A DNA stretch of 64,000 nucleotides from positions 7,947,386 through 8,011,385 of the forward strand of contig NZ_VFPP01000001.1 of the NCBI RefSeq assembly GCF_006716745.1, read 5' to 3'. The notes below the pieces were generated by a model that was not told where the DNA came from, did not search any database, and worked only from the letters and a program-made list of their open reading frames with translations. Position numbers and translations under genes: made by a program. This stretch comes from Saccharothrix saharensis. Lineage in GTDB: Bacteria > Actinomycetota > Actinomycetes > Mycobacteriales > Pseudonocardiaceae. Shown piece by piece: positions 31,088 to 60,300 of the stretch (positions are counted from its first letter, which is position 1; each line of letters opens with the position of its first letter).

Positions 31088-31330
31088 ATGGCCACCGGGG
31101 AGACCGGCTTCGACGACGTCAGCTACGACCTGATCTCCGTGCAGTACCACGCGCTCAAGGCGGGCCACGACTACGGCCAGTACGTCCGGGACGCGGAGAA
31201 CGCGGGCAAGCAGGAGATCGCCGCCTTCTTCCGCCGCGTGATGGAGGAGGACTCCGCCCGCGCCAAGCAGTGCCACGAATTCCTGAAGGAGCTGTCCGGC
31301 AGCAGCGACTCCGGACCGGCCCTGACCTGA
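31088..31330 (+). CDS. Small helical protein, 80 aa (ferritin-like hairpin?)
   Basis: ATG preceded by GAGG. The sequence is predicted almost wholly helical (SYDLISVQYHALKAGHDYG and AAFFRRVMEEDSARAKQCHE), resembling one helical pair of a ferritin-like domain with Glu/His positions, but it is too short for a full four-helix bundle unless it dimerises. Function unknown. A phosphoesterase gene starts 25 bases after its stop, so they may be co-transcribed. Confidence 0.7.
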   Translation: MATGETGFDDVSYDLISVQYHALKAGHDYGQYVRDAENAGKQEIAAFFRRVMEEDSARAKQCHEFLKELSGSSDSGPALT

Positions 31331-31355
31331 GCGCGCGAGCGGTGGGTCGCGCACC

Positions 31356-31847
31356 ATGCGGGTAGTCGTGCTGTCCGACACCCACGCGCCGCGGCGGTGG
31401 AAGTCGTGTCCTCCCGCCGTGGCGGAACACCTGCGCCACGCGGACGTCATCCTGCACGCGGGTGACGTCTGCGTGGCGTCCGTGCTGGACGAACTGGTGC
31501 AGTACGCGCCGGTGACCGCCGTGCGCGGCAACAACGACGGGCCGGACGTGGTCGCGTGGGGCGCGCCCGACACCGTCGAGCTCGACCTCGCCGGGCTGCG
31601 CGTGGCGATGATCCACGACAGCGGCCAGGCGACCGGCCGCACCGCGCGGATGCGCCGCCGGTTCCCCGGGGCGGACCTGGTGGTGTTCGGCCATTCCCAC
31701 ATCCCCATGGACGTCACCGGCGACGGCGTGCGCGTGTTCAACCCGGGCTCGCCCACCGACCGCCGCCGCCAACCGCGGGGCACCGTCGGCCTGCTCGACG
31801 TCGAGGACGGGGAGCTGCGGTCCGCGCGGATCGTGCCGGTGACGTGA
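31356..31847 (+). CDS. YfcE-type metallophosphoesterase
   Basis: 163 aa with the complete calcineurin-like metal-binding set: DTH (~8), GDV (~36), GNND (~53), an isolated His in MIHDSG (~84) and GHSH (~110). Length matches the YfcE/MJ0936 group of small phosphodiesterases acting on cyclic or model phosphodiesters. Cytoplasmic, substrate unknown. A decayed gene begins soon after it. Confidence 0.9.
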   Translation: MRVVVLSDTHAPRRWKSCPPAVAEHLRHADVILHAGDVCVASVLDELVQYAPVTAVRGNNDGPDVVAWGAPDTVELDLAGLRVAMIHDSGQATGRTARMRRRFPGADLVVFGHSHIPMDVTGDGVRVFNPGSPTDRRRQPRGTVGLLDVEDGELRSARIVPVT

Positions 31848-31899
31848 ACAAGCGCACCTCCTTTGCGGCACCTTCGGGGTGACCGTGGGGGGGTGGCTG

Positions 31900-33058
31900 T
31901 GCCGGAAGTCCGCTTGCCGGGGAAAGCGGCCGTGTCGCACGCGGGTCGCGAGGTCGGGCTCGGGCCGGACCGGCAGCGGTGCGTGCCGGCGGCGCTCGCG
32001 GTGGACGCGGGCCGGGTGGTCGGTGGACCGGCTGGTCGGGCGCGTCCGGGGCGGGACGCCGCCCGCGCGGGCCAGGGCGACGCCGCTCGGCTACCTGTCC
32101 CGGCTGCCGGCCGCCCGCCTGCTCGACCCCCGACGCCGACCGCTCGGGCTCCCACCGCCGGCGCGCGGCCGCTCCCGCTGCCCGACGTGGCGGCGGCGCC
32201 GGCCCGGCTCGACACCGAGCACGCCGGCCTGCCGGCCGCCCGGCGGACGGCCGCCGGGCGCCACCGGCACCACACCGTGTGGCAGGTGGCGTGGGCGCTG
32301 ATCACGTTCCAGGCCCGGCGGGCGCACCCTCGCGACCGGCTCGTCGTGCGGCGGGCCGCGCTCGACGCCGCCGCCACCTGCCCGACCCGGCCGCCCGCGT
32401 CCGCGCGCACCGGTTCCCCGGCGTCGCCCGCACCGACCCGGGCCGTCACGACGAGGCCGCCGAGCACCTGCACCGGGCCCTCGCCCCGGCCGAGCACCAC
32501 CGCGACCCGGCCGAGCAGGCCCTCACGCACCAGACCCCGGCGCGTGCCTGCGAACGCCGGGGCGACGACCGCCGGGCGCTGCTGCACGCGACCCGCGCGC
32601 TGGGCTTCTTCCGCGGTCTCGACCAGCCGGTCCGGGTGGCGTCCGCGCTCAACGACGTCGGCTGGTGCGCGGCCCGCCTCGGCGAGCACGACACGGCCCG
32701 GGCGCACTGCCGGGACGCGCCGGCCCCGCACCGCAGGCACGACGACCCGCGCGGCGTGGCGGACACCCCGGACAGCCCGGGCTGCATCGAGCACCGCACG
32801 GGCGACCACCGGCAGGCCGTCGGGCACCACCGGCAGGCGCCGGCCCTGTTCCGCGAGCTGGGCAACACCGGCACCGCGGCGACGACCTCGGAGAAGCCCG
32901 GCCACCCGCACGCGGCGCTCGACGAGCACGACGCCGCCCGCGCGGTGTGGCGCGAAGCCCTGGACCCGTTCCACGCGCAGCGCCGCACCGACGACGCCGC
33001 CCGCGTCGAGCGCCTGCTCGAGGGCCCGCACCGGGGTGTGCCCGCGGCGCGCGGCTGA
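31900..33058 (+). pseudogene. Decayed AfsR/SARP-type TPR regulator remnant
   Basis: Coding-like similarity to the C-terminal TPR part of AfsR-type regulators moves through three frames: YLSRLPAARLLDPRRRPLG (about 32090-32150), then RLDTEHAGLPAARRTAAGRH and VWQVAWALITFQARRAHP (about 32160-32390), then TPR-like repeats such as VRVASALNDVGWCAARLGEH and FRELGNTG to a stop at 33058. The DNA-binding and NB-ARC parts are absent. TPR signature residues are eroded, for example where LGxxxxALxHxxxAL would be expected. At least two frameshifts and the truncation mark a pseudogene. Confidence 0.65.
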
Positions 33059-33067
33059 CCGGGCCGG

Positions 33068-33541
33068 TCAGCGGGTCTTGATCAGGTACCGGCGCAGGGT
33101 GCCGTACATGCCGTCGAACACTCCGCCGTTGCGCTCGATCGTCCTCATGGAGGCCGTGTTGCCGTCCTCGCAGACCACCAGCACCTGCTCCAGGTCCCGC
33201 GCCTCGGCCACCATCCGGCCCAACGCCCACGTGGCCAGGCCGCGTCGCCGCGCGGACGGTCGGACGCCGTAGCCGATGTGGCCGAACACGCGCACGTAGT
33301 CCTCGGGACCGTGCCGCAGCGCGATCCCGCCGAGCACCTGCCCGTCCTCCACGATCCACCGGCACACCGACCCGGGCTCGGCGGTCAGCCGGGCCACCCA
33401 GGCGGCGAACCCCTCCGGCGAGTCGACCTCGTCCTCCGGCCGCAGCCCGAAACCGTCCTCGTGGACGCCCGGACCCCAGTCGGCGCGCGCGGCCAGCCAC
33501 GCGGTGTGCAGGCGGGTGGTGGGTGCGATGAGCTCGGGCAC
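33068..33541 (-). CDS. GNAT family N-acetyltransferase
   Basis: 157 aa, GTG start. The acetyl-CoA-binding motif A is IGYGVRPSARRRGLATWALG (~90-109), followed by VCEDGNTASMRTIERNGG. Such proteins acetylate small molecules or protein N-termini; the substrate is not evident. It is followed upstream (12 bases) by a methyltransferase on the same strand, so the two may form a unit. Confidence 0.88.
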   Translation of the reverse strand: MPELIAPTTRLHTAWLAARADWGPGVHEDGFGLRPEDEVDSPEGFAAWVARLTAEPGSVCRWIVEDGQVLGGIALRHGPEDYVRVFGHIGYGVRPSARRRGLATWALGRMVAEARDLEQVLVVCEDGNTASMRTIERNGGVFDGMYGTLRRYLIKTR

Positions 33542-33553
33542 GCCGACCCCCGA

Positions 33554-34195
33554 TCAGGCCGGGGTGCGGGCGACGAGCACCCCGCCCGGCACCTCGTCGT
33601 CGGGGTCGAGCAGGACCTGCGCCGCGATCGTGAAGCCCGCGTCCCGCAGCCACCCCGCCACCCGCTCCACCGGGCGGCGGTGGACGTGCAGCGACATCGG
33701 GTGGCCGCCGTACCCCTCGGTCTTGAGGTGGTCCCGGTCGCCGACGTGGAAGCCGAGCAGGACCACGCCGCCGGGCCGCAGCACGCGCCGGAAGTGCGCG
33801 AGCACCGCCGGCACCTCGGCGTCGGGGACGTGGATGACCGAGTAGAACGCCAGCACGGCGCCCACCGAGCCGTCGGCCAGGGGCAGGTCGGTCATCGAGC
33901 CGACCTCGAACCGCGCGCCGGGGTGGTCGCGGCGGGCGATGTCCACCATCCGGGGCGACAGGTCCACGCCGAACGCGTCCAGCCCCAGCCCGCGCAGGTG
34001 GGCCGTGATGTGCCCGGGACCGCAGCCGACGTCGGCCACCGGGCCGCCGACCTCGCGGGCCGCCTCGGCGAACAGCGCCAGGACACCGCGCAGCAGCGGC
34101 AGCTTCGCCAACGATTCGCGGGTGAGGTCGGTGTAGCTCTCCGCCACCGTGTCGTAGGAGGTCCTGGTGTCGGCCAGCCAGTCGGGTGCGCTCAC
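33554..34195 (-). CDS. SAM-dependent methyltransferase (class I)
   Basis: 213 aa from the GTG at 34195 (upstream codons look non-coding). Motif I VADVGCGPGHITAHL (~54-68), post-I LDAFGVDLSPRMV and VLRPGGVVLLGFH (motif III region) define a class I fold of the Methyltransf_11/25 type. Substrate unknown. It lies 92 bases downstream of the MbtH gene of the right NRPS operon on the same strand, so it could be read through and tailor the peptide, but it could equally be independent. Confidence 0.85.
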   Translation of the reverse strand: MSAPDWLADTRTSYDTVAESYTDLTRESLAKLPLLRGVLALFAEAAREVGGPVADVGCGPGHITAHLRGLGLDAFGVDLSPRMVDIARRDHPGARFEVGSMTDLPLADGSVGAVLAFYSVIHVPDAEVPAVLAHFRRVLRPGGVVLLGFHVGDRDHLKTEGYGGHPMSLHVHRRPVERVAGWLRDAGFTIAAQVLLDPDDEVPGGVLVARTPA

Positions 34196-34286
34196 GACCG
34201 TGACGGTAGCGGCAGGCCGCCGAACCGCCACCCGACCCCGCCGCGCGGCCCGCGGGAGCACGCCCGCGGGCCGCGCACGGCCGGCC

Positions 34287-34478
34287 TCAGTCCATCGCCG
34301 CCCGCAACGACGCCGGCCGCATGTCCGTCCACACCTCGTCGACGTGCGCCGAGCACTCGTCCTTGGTGCCCTTGGTGCCCTCGAACCGCCAGCCGGCGGG
34401 CACGTCGTGGTGCGCGGGCCACAGCGAGTACTGGCCCTCGTCGTTGACCAGGACCTGGTAGGTGATGTCGTCCCTCAT
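34287..34478 (-). CDS. MbtH-like protein (right NRPS operon)
   Basis: 63 residues with the full signature: VLVNDEGQYSLWP, VPAGW, VWTDMRPASL. The ATG (34478) overlaps the MFS stop by 4 bases. It is the second MbtH gene of the window and the last gene of the right NRPS operon; it probably supports the A domains of the two NRPS proteins upstream. The N-terminus is shorter than in the copy at 13481. Confidence 0.95.
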   Translation of the reverse strand: MRDDITYQVLVNDEGQYSLWPAHHDVPAGWRFEGTKGTKDECSAHVDEVWTDMRPASLRAAMD

Positions 34479-35688
34479 GCCTTCTTCTCCTCTTGTGACT
34501 TCGCGTACCCGCGCAGAGTCGGGCTCACCGTGACGAAAACCGTGATCAACGCAATGCCCGCCGCGCACACGAGCACGGCGGTGCGCGCCGACAGCGCTTG
34601 GGTCAGCACGCCGCCGACCAGCGGGCCGACCGCGCCCGCGCCGCCGACGACGACACCCATCACGCCGCTGAGCCTCCCGCGCAGCTCGTCGGGCGTGAGC
34701 AACAACTGGTGGGTGCCGATGGTGGTGTTGGCCGTCGGCGCCAGGAAGCTCATCAGCGCGAACAGCACCCCGAGCAGGTAGGGCGACTCCACCAGCAGGG
34801 CGCACGGCACCAGCACCGCGAGCACCCAGAACACCGACGCGATCGACCGGTGCGGGCCGAGCGCGTGGTGCAGCCGGGGCGCGGCCAGGGCGCCGAGCAC
34901 CCCACCGACGCCGAGCATCGCCGCCATCACGCCGATCTCGGCCCCCGACGCGCCCCGGTCCTCCACCAGGACGATGACGACCACGTAGAACGCGGTGAAG
35001 AACAGGTTCAGCACCACCGCGCACAGGGCCGTCACCCGGATCTCGCGCCGGCTCCACACCCACCGCAGGCCCTCGCCGATCGAGCGCAGCAGGTGCGGGT
35101 GGGACTCGACCGGCGCGGACGGCGGCACCCGCAGGAACAGCAGCGCCACGAACGCCACCACGTGCGTGAGCATGTCCACCAGGAACGGCAGCCAGCGCGC
35201 CACGGCCAGCAGCACGCCGCCCAGCGCCGTCCCCGCCATCTGCCCCAACGACGACCGCGCGCTGTTCATCGCCACCGCGGTGGCCAGTTGCGAGTCCGGC
35301 ACGAGCCGGGGCAGGCACGCGTCCTCGGCCGGTTCGAACAGCGCCCGGCACACGCCGAGCACCGCGGCGACCGCCATGACGTGCGGGACGGTGACCGCGT
35401 CGGCCAGCACCGCGGCCACGAGCCCGCCCAGGGTGAGCACCTGGGCGGCCTCGCAGCACAGCATGATCCGGCGGCGGTCCCACCGGTCGACCAGCGCGCC
35501 GGCCGGCAGCCCGACCAGGAGCTGCGCCGTGGCGTCCACGGTCAGCACCAGGCCGGACAGCACGGGCGAGTCGGTCAGGAACAGCACCAGCAGCGGCAGG
35601 GCCAGCATGGAGGCGCTGAACCCCACCTCGGCCAGCGCCTGGCCGCCCCACAGCAGCGTGTAGTTCCGGTTGCGGGCCAACGACGTCG

Positions 35689-35692
<4 letters not shown>
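34475..35692 (-). CDS. MFS transporter (probable peptide exporter)
   Basis: 405 aa, GTG start overlapping the NRPS stop by 4 bases (GTGA). About 12 hydrophobic helices, with the loop 2-3 motif GALVDRWDRRRIML typical of major facilitator drug exporters of the enterobactin-exporter (EntS)-like group. Position between the last NRPS and the MbtH gene suggests that it exports the right-locus peptide. No ABC exporter is in this operon, unlike the left locus. Confidence 0.9.
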
Positions 35693-54387
<18,695 letters not shown>

Positions 54388-54393
54388 GACGGG

Positions 54394-57389
54394 TCACGCC
54401 TCCGTGTCGGCAGCGAGAGCTTCGAGATCCGCGAGCACCAGTTCCTCGACCAGGTCGGCCAGGGCGGAGACGGTGCGCGCGGTGAGGACGTCGCGCGGTG
54501 ACAGGTCGACGCCGAAGGCCGCCTTGGTCCGGGACGTGATGTGCAGGCTGCGGATCGAGTCGCCGCCGAGGGTGAAGAAGCTGTCCTGCACGCCGACCTG
54601 GCCGACGTCCAGCACGTCGGCCCAGATGGCCGCGATGGCCTCTTCGGTCTCCGTCCGGGGCGCGACGTACTCGCCGGACGTGACCGCGTCGCGCTCGGGC
54701 GCGGGGAGCGCGACGCGGTCGAGCTTGCCGTTCACGGTCAACGGCAGGCTTTCCAGTGCGACGAACGCCGCGGGAACCATGTGGTCGGGCAGGACCTTGG
54801 CCGTGTGGTCGCGCAGCTCCGTCGCCGTAGTCGGCTTGTCCGGCACGTAGTACGCCACCAAGCGGTGTTCGTTAGCCAGTACAACGACCTGGGCGACCGC
54901 AGGATGCGCGGCGAGGACCGATTCCACCTCGCCGAGTTCGACCCGGAACCCGCGGATCTTCACCTGCTGGTCCGCACGGCCCAGGTAGTGCAGCACGCCG
55001 TCCTCCCAACGGGCGAGGTCGCCACTGCGGTACATGCGGGAACCGGCTGGGCCGAACGGGTTCGCCACGAACCGCGACGCGGTCAGGCCGGGCCGGTCGA
55101 GGTAGCCGCGGGCCAGGCCGGGCCCGGCCACGTACATCTCGCCGGGCACGTGCGGCGGCACGGGGTTGAGGTCCTCGTCCAGCACGTAGATCCGCAGGTC
55201 CGGCATGGCCACGCCGATGCTGCCGTCGGCCTCGGTGTAGGTGACGTGCACGGTGGTCTCGGTGATGCCGTACATGTTGATCAACGCGCCGGGACCGTCC
55301 CAGCCCGCCAGCTTGCCCATCTCCAACGCCTCGCCGGCGAAGATGACGCAGCGCAGTCGCAGCCCCGTCGGTTTCTCCGGGATGAGTTGGTAGAACGCCG
55401 ACGGCGTCTGGCTCAGGATCGTCACGCCCTCGTCGACGAGCAGCCGGGCGAAGTCGCGCGGCGAGCGGGACACCGCGTGCGGCACGACCACCAGCCGGCC
55501 GCCGTGCAGCAGGGCCGCCCACAGCTCGAACACCGAGACGTCGAAGGCGTAGCTGTGGAACATCGACACCACGTCGTCGGGGCCGAGCCGGAACCAGTGG
55601 TCGGTGGCCGAGAACAGCCGCACCACGTTGCCGTGCGGGATCACCACCCCCTTGGGCCGGCCGGTGGAGCCGGACGTGTAGATCACGTACGCGGCGTTGT
55701 CGGGGCGCGGGGCGGTGGTCGGCGCGGTCGCGGGCAGGCCGGTCAGGTCGGGGATCTCCGACAGCACGGCGACCGGGCGGGCGTCGGCGACGGTGGCCGC
55801 GATCCGGTCCTCGGGGTAGGCGGCGTCCAGCGGCAGGTAGGCCGCGCCGGACTTGAGCACCGCCAGCACCGCGACCACCTGGTCCAGCGAGCGCGGGAAC
55901 CGCAGGGCGACGATCCGCTCCGGTCCCGCGCCGAGCCCCACCAGGTGGTGCGCGAGCCGGTTGGTCCGCTCGTCCAGCTCGCGGTAGGTCAGGTGCGCGC
56001 CCTCGCACGTCACCGCGACCGCGTCGGGCGTGCGGGCCGCCTGCGCGGCGAACAGCTCCGGGATGGTGGCGGTCGGCTCGCCGACCGCGGTGCCGTTCCA
56101 GTCGACCAGCACCTGCCGGACCTCGGCGTCGGACAGCCACGGCACGTCGGCCACCGGCCGGTCGGGGTCGGCGACCAGGCCGACCAGCAGCCGCCGCAGC
56201 CGTTCACCGAGCCGGGCCACGGTGTCGCGCTCGAACATCGCGGGCTCGTAGCCCAGCAGCACGCCGAGCCGTTCCTCGGGGTAGACGGTGGCGCTGAGGG
56301 GGAAGCTCGTGGTCTCTTCCGCCGACAGCTCGCGCAGGCCCATGCCCTCGGCGACGTCGGCCGGGTAGTTCTCGAACACGACGACGCTGTCGAACAGGGC
56401 GGTGCCGCGCTCGACGCCGCTCCAGCCCTGGATGTCGTTGAGCGGCACGTGCTCGAACCGCCGCGACTCCACCTGCGCGTCCTGCACCCCGCGCAGCCAC
56501 TCCGCGACGGGCGTGGCGCCGTCGACCCGGACGCGCACGGGCAGGGTGTTGATGAAGATGCCGGTGATCGAGTCGACGCCGGGCAGCTCGGCGGGCCGGC
56601 CGGACACCGTCGCGCCGAAGCACACGTCCCGCCGTCCGCTGGAGCGGGCCAGCAGCAGCGCCCACGCGCCCTGCACGATCGCGCTCGGCGTGACGCGGTG
56701 CCGGCGGGCGAACCCGTACAGCGCCTCGGACTCCTCGGCGGTCAGCTCCACCGGCATCCGCCGCGACGACGTGCCGTGGTCGGCCGGGCGGTCGGCGGGC
56801 AGCGGCGTGGGCGAGTCGAAGTCGCCCAGCACGCGCCGCCAGTGCGCCTCCGCCGCGGCCTCGTCCTGCTCGGCGAGCCACGCCACGTAGTCGCGGAACG
56901 GCCGACGCTCCTCGGGCTCGCCCGCGCCGAGCACGTCGGACAGCACGTGGAAGACGCTCCAGCCGTCGAGCAGCACGTGGTGGAACGTCCACAGCACCTG
57001 CACGCTCGTGGGCGACAGGCGCGCGATGGCGACCCGCATCAGCGGCGGCACGGCCAGGTCGATGCCCTCGGCCCGGTCCTCGGCCAGCAGCTCGCGCAGC
57101 CGCACGGCGCGGACGTCGGCGTCGAGGTGGCTCCAGTCCAGGAACGTGAACGGCACGCGGACGTGCTCGTGCACCACCTGCAACGGCTGCCGCACGCCCT
57201 CCCACAGCACGCTGCTGCGCAGCACCGGCGTCCGGTCGACCACCCTCTGCCAGGCGGCGGCGAACGCGGCCGGGTCCGTGACGCCGTCGACCACGAACGT
57301 CGTCTGCTGGAAGTACACGCCTTTGTCGCCCAGGCCGTGGAACACCATGCCCGCCTGCATCGGCGTGAGCGGGTAGGCGTCCTCGCCGG
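54394..57389 (-). other. NRPS module 3 (C-A-T), Thr-clade pocket of altered size
   Basis: D-accepting C (PLTPMQAGMVFHGL), A, T. Pocket D-V-F-S-I-A-M-V-H: it shares the I-x-M-V-H end and the NMYGITETTVHVT region with the threonine domain of module 7 but differs at 236, 239, 278 and 301. Probably a Thr-related or small polar residue; unassigned. No E. Confidence 0.45.
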
Positions 57390-60300
57390 TGATCCGGTCC
57401 ACCTCGGCCTGGGCCAGGTCGGCCAGCGGGAAGTCCGACGGCGTGCGACCGCCCGCGCCCGGCTCGGCGCAGTGGGCCACGATGCCGCGCAGCGCGGCGG
57501 TGAACCCGTCGGCCAGGCGCGTGACGGTGTCCGCGTCGTGGGCGTGCTCGCTGTAGTGGAAGGTGAACTCCAGCCGGTCGCCGCGGACCTGGCCGACCAC
57601 GTCCAGCAGGTGCGGCCGGGGCGCGCGCGGGTCGGCGGACAGCTCCAGGTCGCGCTGGTCGGCGTCGAACCGGCCCAGGTAGTTGAACGACACCCGGGGG
57701 TCGCAGGCGGGCGCGGTGCGGGCGAGGTGCCGCAGCGCGCCGTACCCGATGCCGCGTCCCGGCACGGCCCGCAGCTGCTCCTTCACCGACTTCAGCGTCG
57801 TGCCCCAGTCACCGGCGGGCACGTCGAGGGCGACCGGGAAGACGGTGGTGAACCAGCCGACCGTGCGGGACAGGTCGACGTCGGCGAACAGCTCCTCCCG
57901 GCCGTGGCCCTCGAGGTCGACCAGCACCCGCGGCCGACCGGTCCAGTCGGCCAGCACCCGGCCCAGCGCGGCCAGCAGCACGTCGTTGACCTGCGTGCGG
58001 TACACGCCGGGCACGTCGCGCAGCACCGCGTCGGTCTCCCGGGCGGTGAGCCGCACGGTGACCTCCCGCTGGGAGCCGACCGTGTTCGGGCCGGTCCGGT
58101 CCACGGGGATGTCGGTCGGCGTGGCGGCCACCGCCGTCCAGTGGTCGAGCTCGGCGTCGAAGCCGTGCCGGGCGTGGTCGGCGAGCCGGGTCGCCCAGTC
58201 GCGGAACGACGTGGTCTTGCGCCCGAGGTGGACGGCCTGCCCGACACAAGCCTGGCGGTAGGCGGTGGTCAGGTCCTCGACCAGCACGCGCCACGACACG
58301 CCGTCGACCACGAGGTGGTGCGCGGTCAGGCGGACCGAGCCGCCGGCGAGCACCTCGGCCCGCAGCAGCGGCCCGCGGGCGAGGTCGAAGTGCTCCAGCG
58401 CCGACGGGTCGGTGTCCGCGACGGGGCCGACCACCTGCCGGTCGCCCTCGAACCGGGCGCGCAGCGCGTCGTGGTGCCCGACCAGCGCGGCCAGGGCGGT
58501 GCGCAGCGCGGGCACGTCGAGGTCGACGTCGAGGTCCACGACGACGGACTGGTCGAAGTGCTCGGGCCGCACGGTGTGGCTGTCGAAGAACCAGCGCTGG
58601 ATCGGGGTGAGCGGCGCGTCGCCGGTGACCGGGCCCTGGTCCGCGGCGGGCGGCAGGTCACGGGTGACGTGCGGCGCGATGGCGGCGATGGTCTGGTGCG
58701 CGAAGATGTCCCGCGAGGTCAGCACGAGCCCCGCGCGGCGGGCGCGGGTGACCACCTGGATGCCCAGGATCGAGTCGCCGCCGAGCGCGAAGAAGTTGTC
58801 CCGCACACCCACCCGGGCCGCGCCCAGCACCTCGGCGAACACGTCCGCCAGGACGGCCTCCACGGGCGTGCGCGGTGCCACGTAACGGACCTCGGTGCGT
58901 TCCTCGGGCGGTTCGGGCAGGGCGTCGCGGTCGAGGTGGTCCAGGCCGACGACCGTCGTGGGCACGGCGTGCGCGGGCAGCACCTGGCCGAGGAACCCCT
59001 GCAGCGCGGCGGCGTTCACCGGGGGCGTCACGTAGGCGACGAGCCGCCGGTCGACGGCCTTGACGACCGCGTCGGTCACCTCGTGGTGCCGCCGGATCGC
59101 CCGCTCGACCTCGGCGAGGTCGACCCGGAACCCGCGGACCCGCACCGCGTCGTCGGGCGCGAAGTCGAGCCGCGCCAGGCCGCGCAGCGGGCGGTCCGGG
59201 TCCTCCACCACCAGGCGCAGCAGGGCTTCCAGGTCGTCGCTCAGCGACTCGATCGTGGCCGCGTCGAACAGGTCGGTGTTGTACTCGACGGTCAGCGCCA
59301 GGTCGTCGCCGCGCGGCCAGAACTCCACCACCAGGTCGAACCGGGCCACCGGTCGGGGCAGGTCGTGCTCGGCGGCGGTCAGTTCGCCGAACGCCGGGTC
59401 GCGCAGCAGCGGCTGGTGCAGCGCCACCACGGCCTGCACGAGCGGCGTGCGGCCGGGGTCCGGGTCGGGCCGCAGCTCCTCCACCACCCGGTCGAACGGC
59501 ACGTCGTCGTGCGCGAACGCCTCCAGCGCGGTGTCCCGCACCTGGTCCAGGAACGCGGTGAACGGCAGCTCCGGGTCCACCCAGGAGCGCAGCACGAGCG
59601 TGCGGACGAAGAACCCGACCGCGCGTTCCAGGTCGGCGCGGTCGCGGCCGGAGCTCACCGTGCCGACCGCGACGTCCCGCTGCCGGGCGCGCGCCGACAG
59701 CAGCACCTGCACGGCGGCGGTGAGCGTCATGAACAAGGTGGCGTCGTGCGCCCGGCCCACGCCCGCCAGCCTGCGGACCAGGTCGGCGGGCAGCGGGCGG
59801 CGCAGCACCGCGCCGGAGGTCGTGCGCAGCGGCGGCCGGGGCCGGTCGGTGGGCAGGTCGAGCGCCTCGACACCGTCCAGCCGGGCCCGCCAGTACGCCG
59901 GGTCGCCCTCGGGCCTGGCCCGGTCCCACACGGTGAAGTCCGGGTACTGCACGGCGGGCTCCCCGGGCTGCCCGCCCGCGTACAGCTCGGCCAGCTCCTC
60001 CAGCAGCACCTGCACCGACCAGCCGTCGGTGACGATGTGGTGCTGCACCAGCACGAGCAGGTGCTCGTCCGGCCCGAGCGGACCGAGCACGGCCCGGGAC
60101 AACGGCCCGTGCCGCAGGTCGAACGGCTCGTCCAGGCCCAGGTCGGCGGCGCCGGGCCCGCCGTCGCGGGCGGGCAGGACGCGCAGCGGGATGGTGCCGT
60201 GCGGCGCGACGACCTGCACCGGCTCGTCGCCCACCACGTCGAACGTGGTGCGCAGCGCGTCGTGCCGGCAGGCCAGCGCGTCCAGCGCCCGCTCCAGCCG

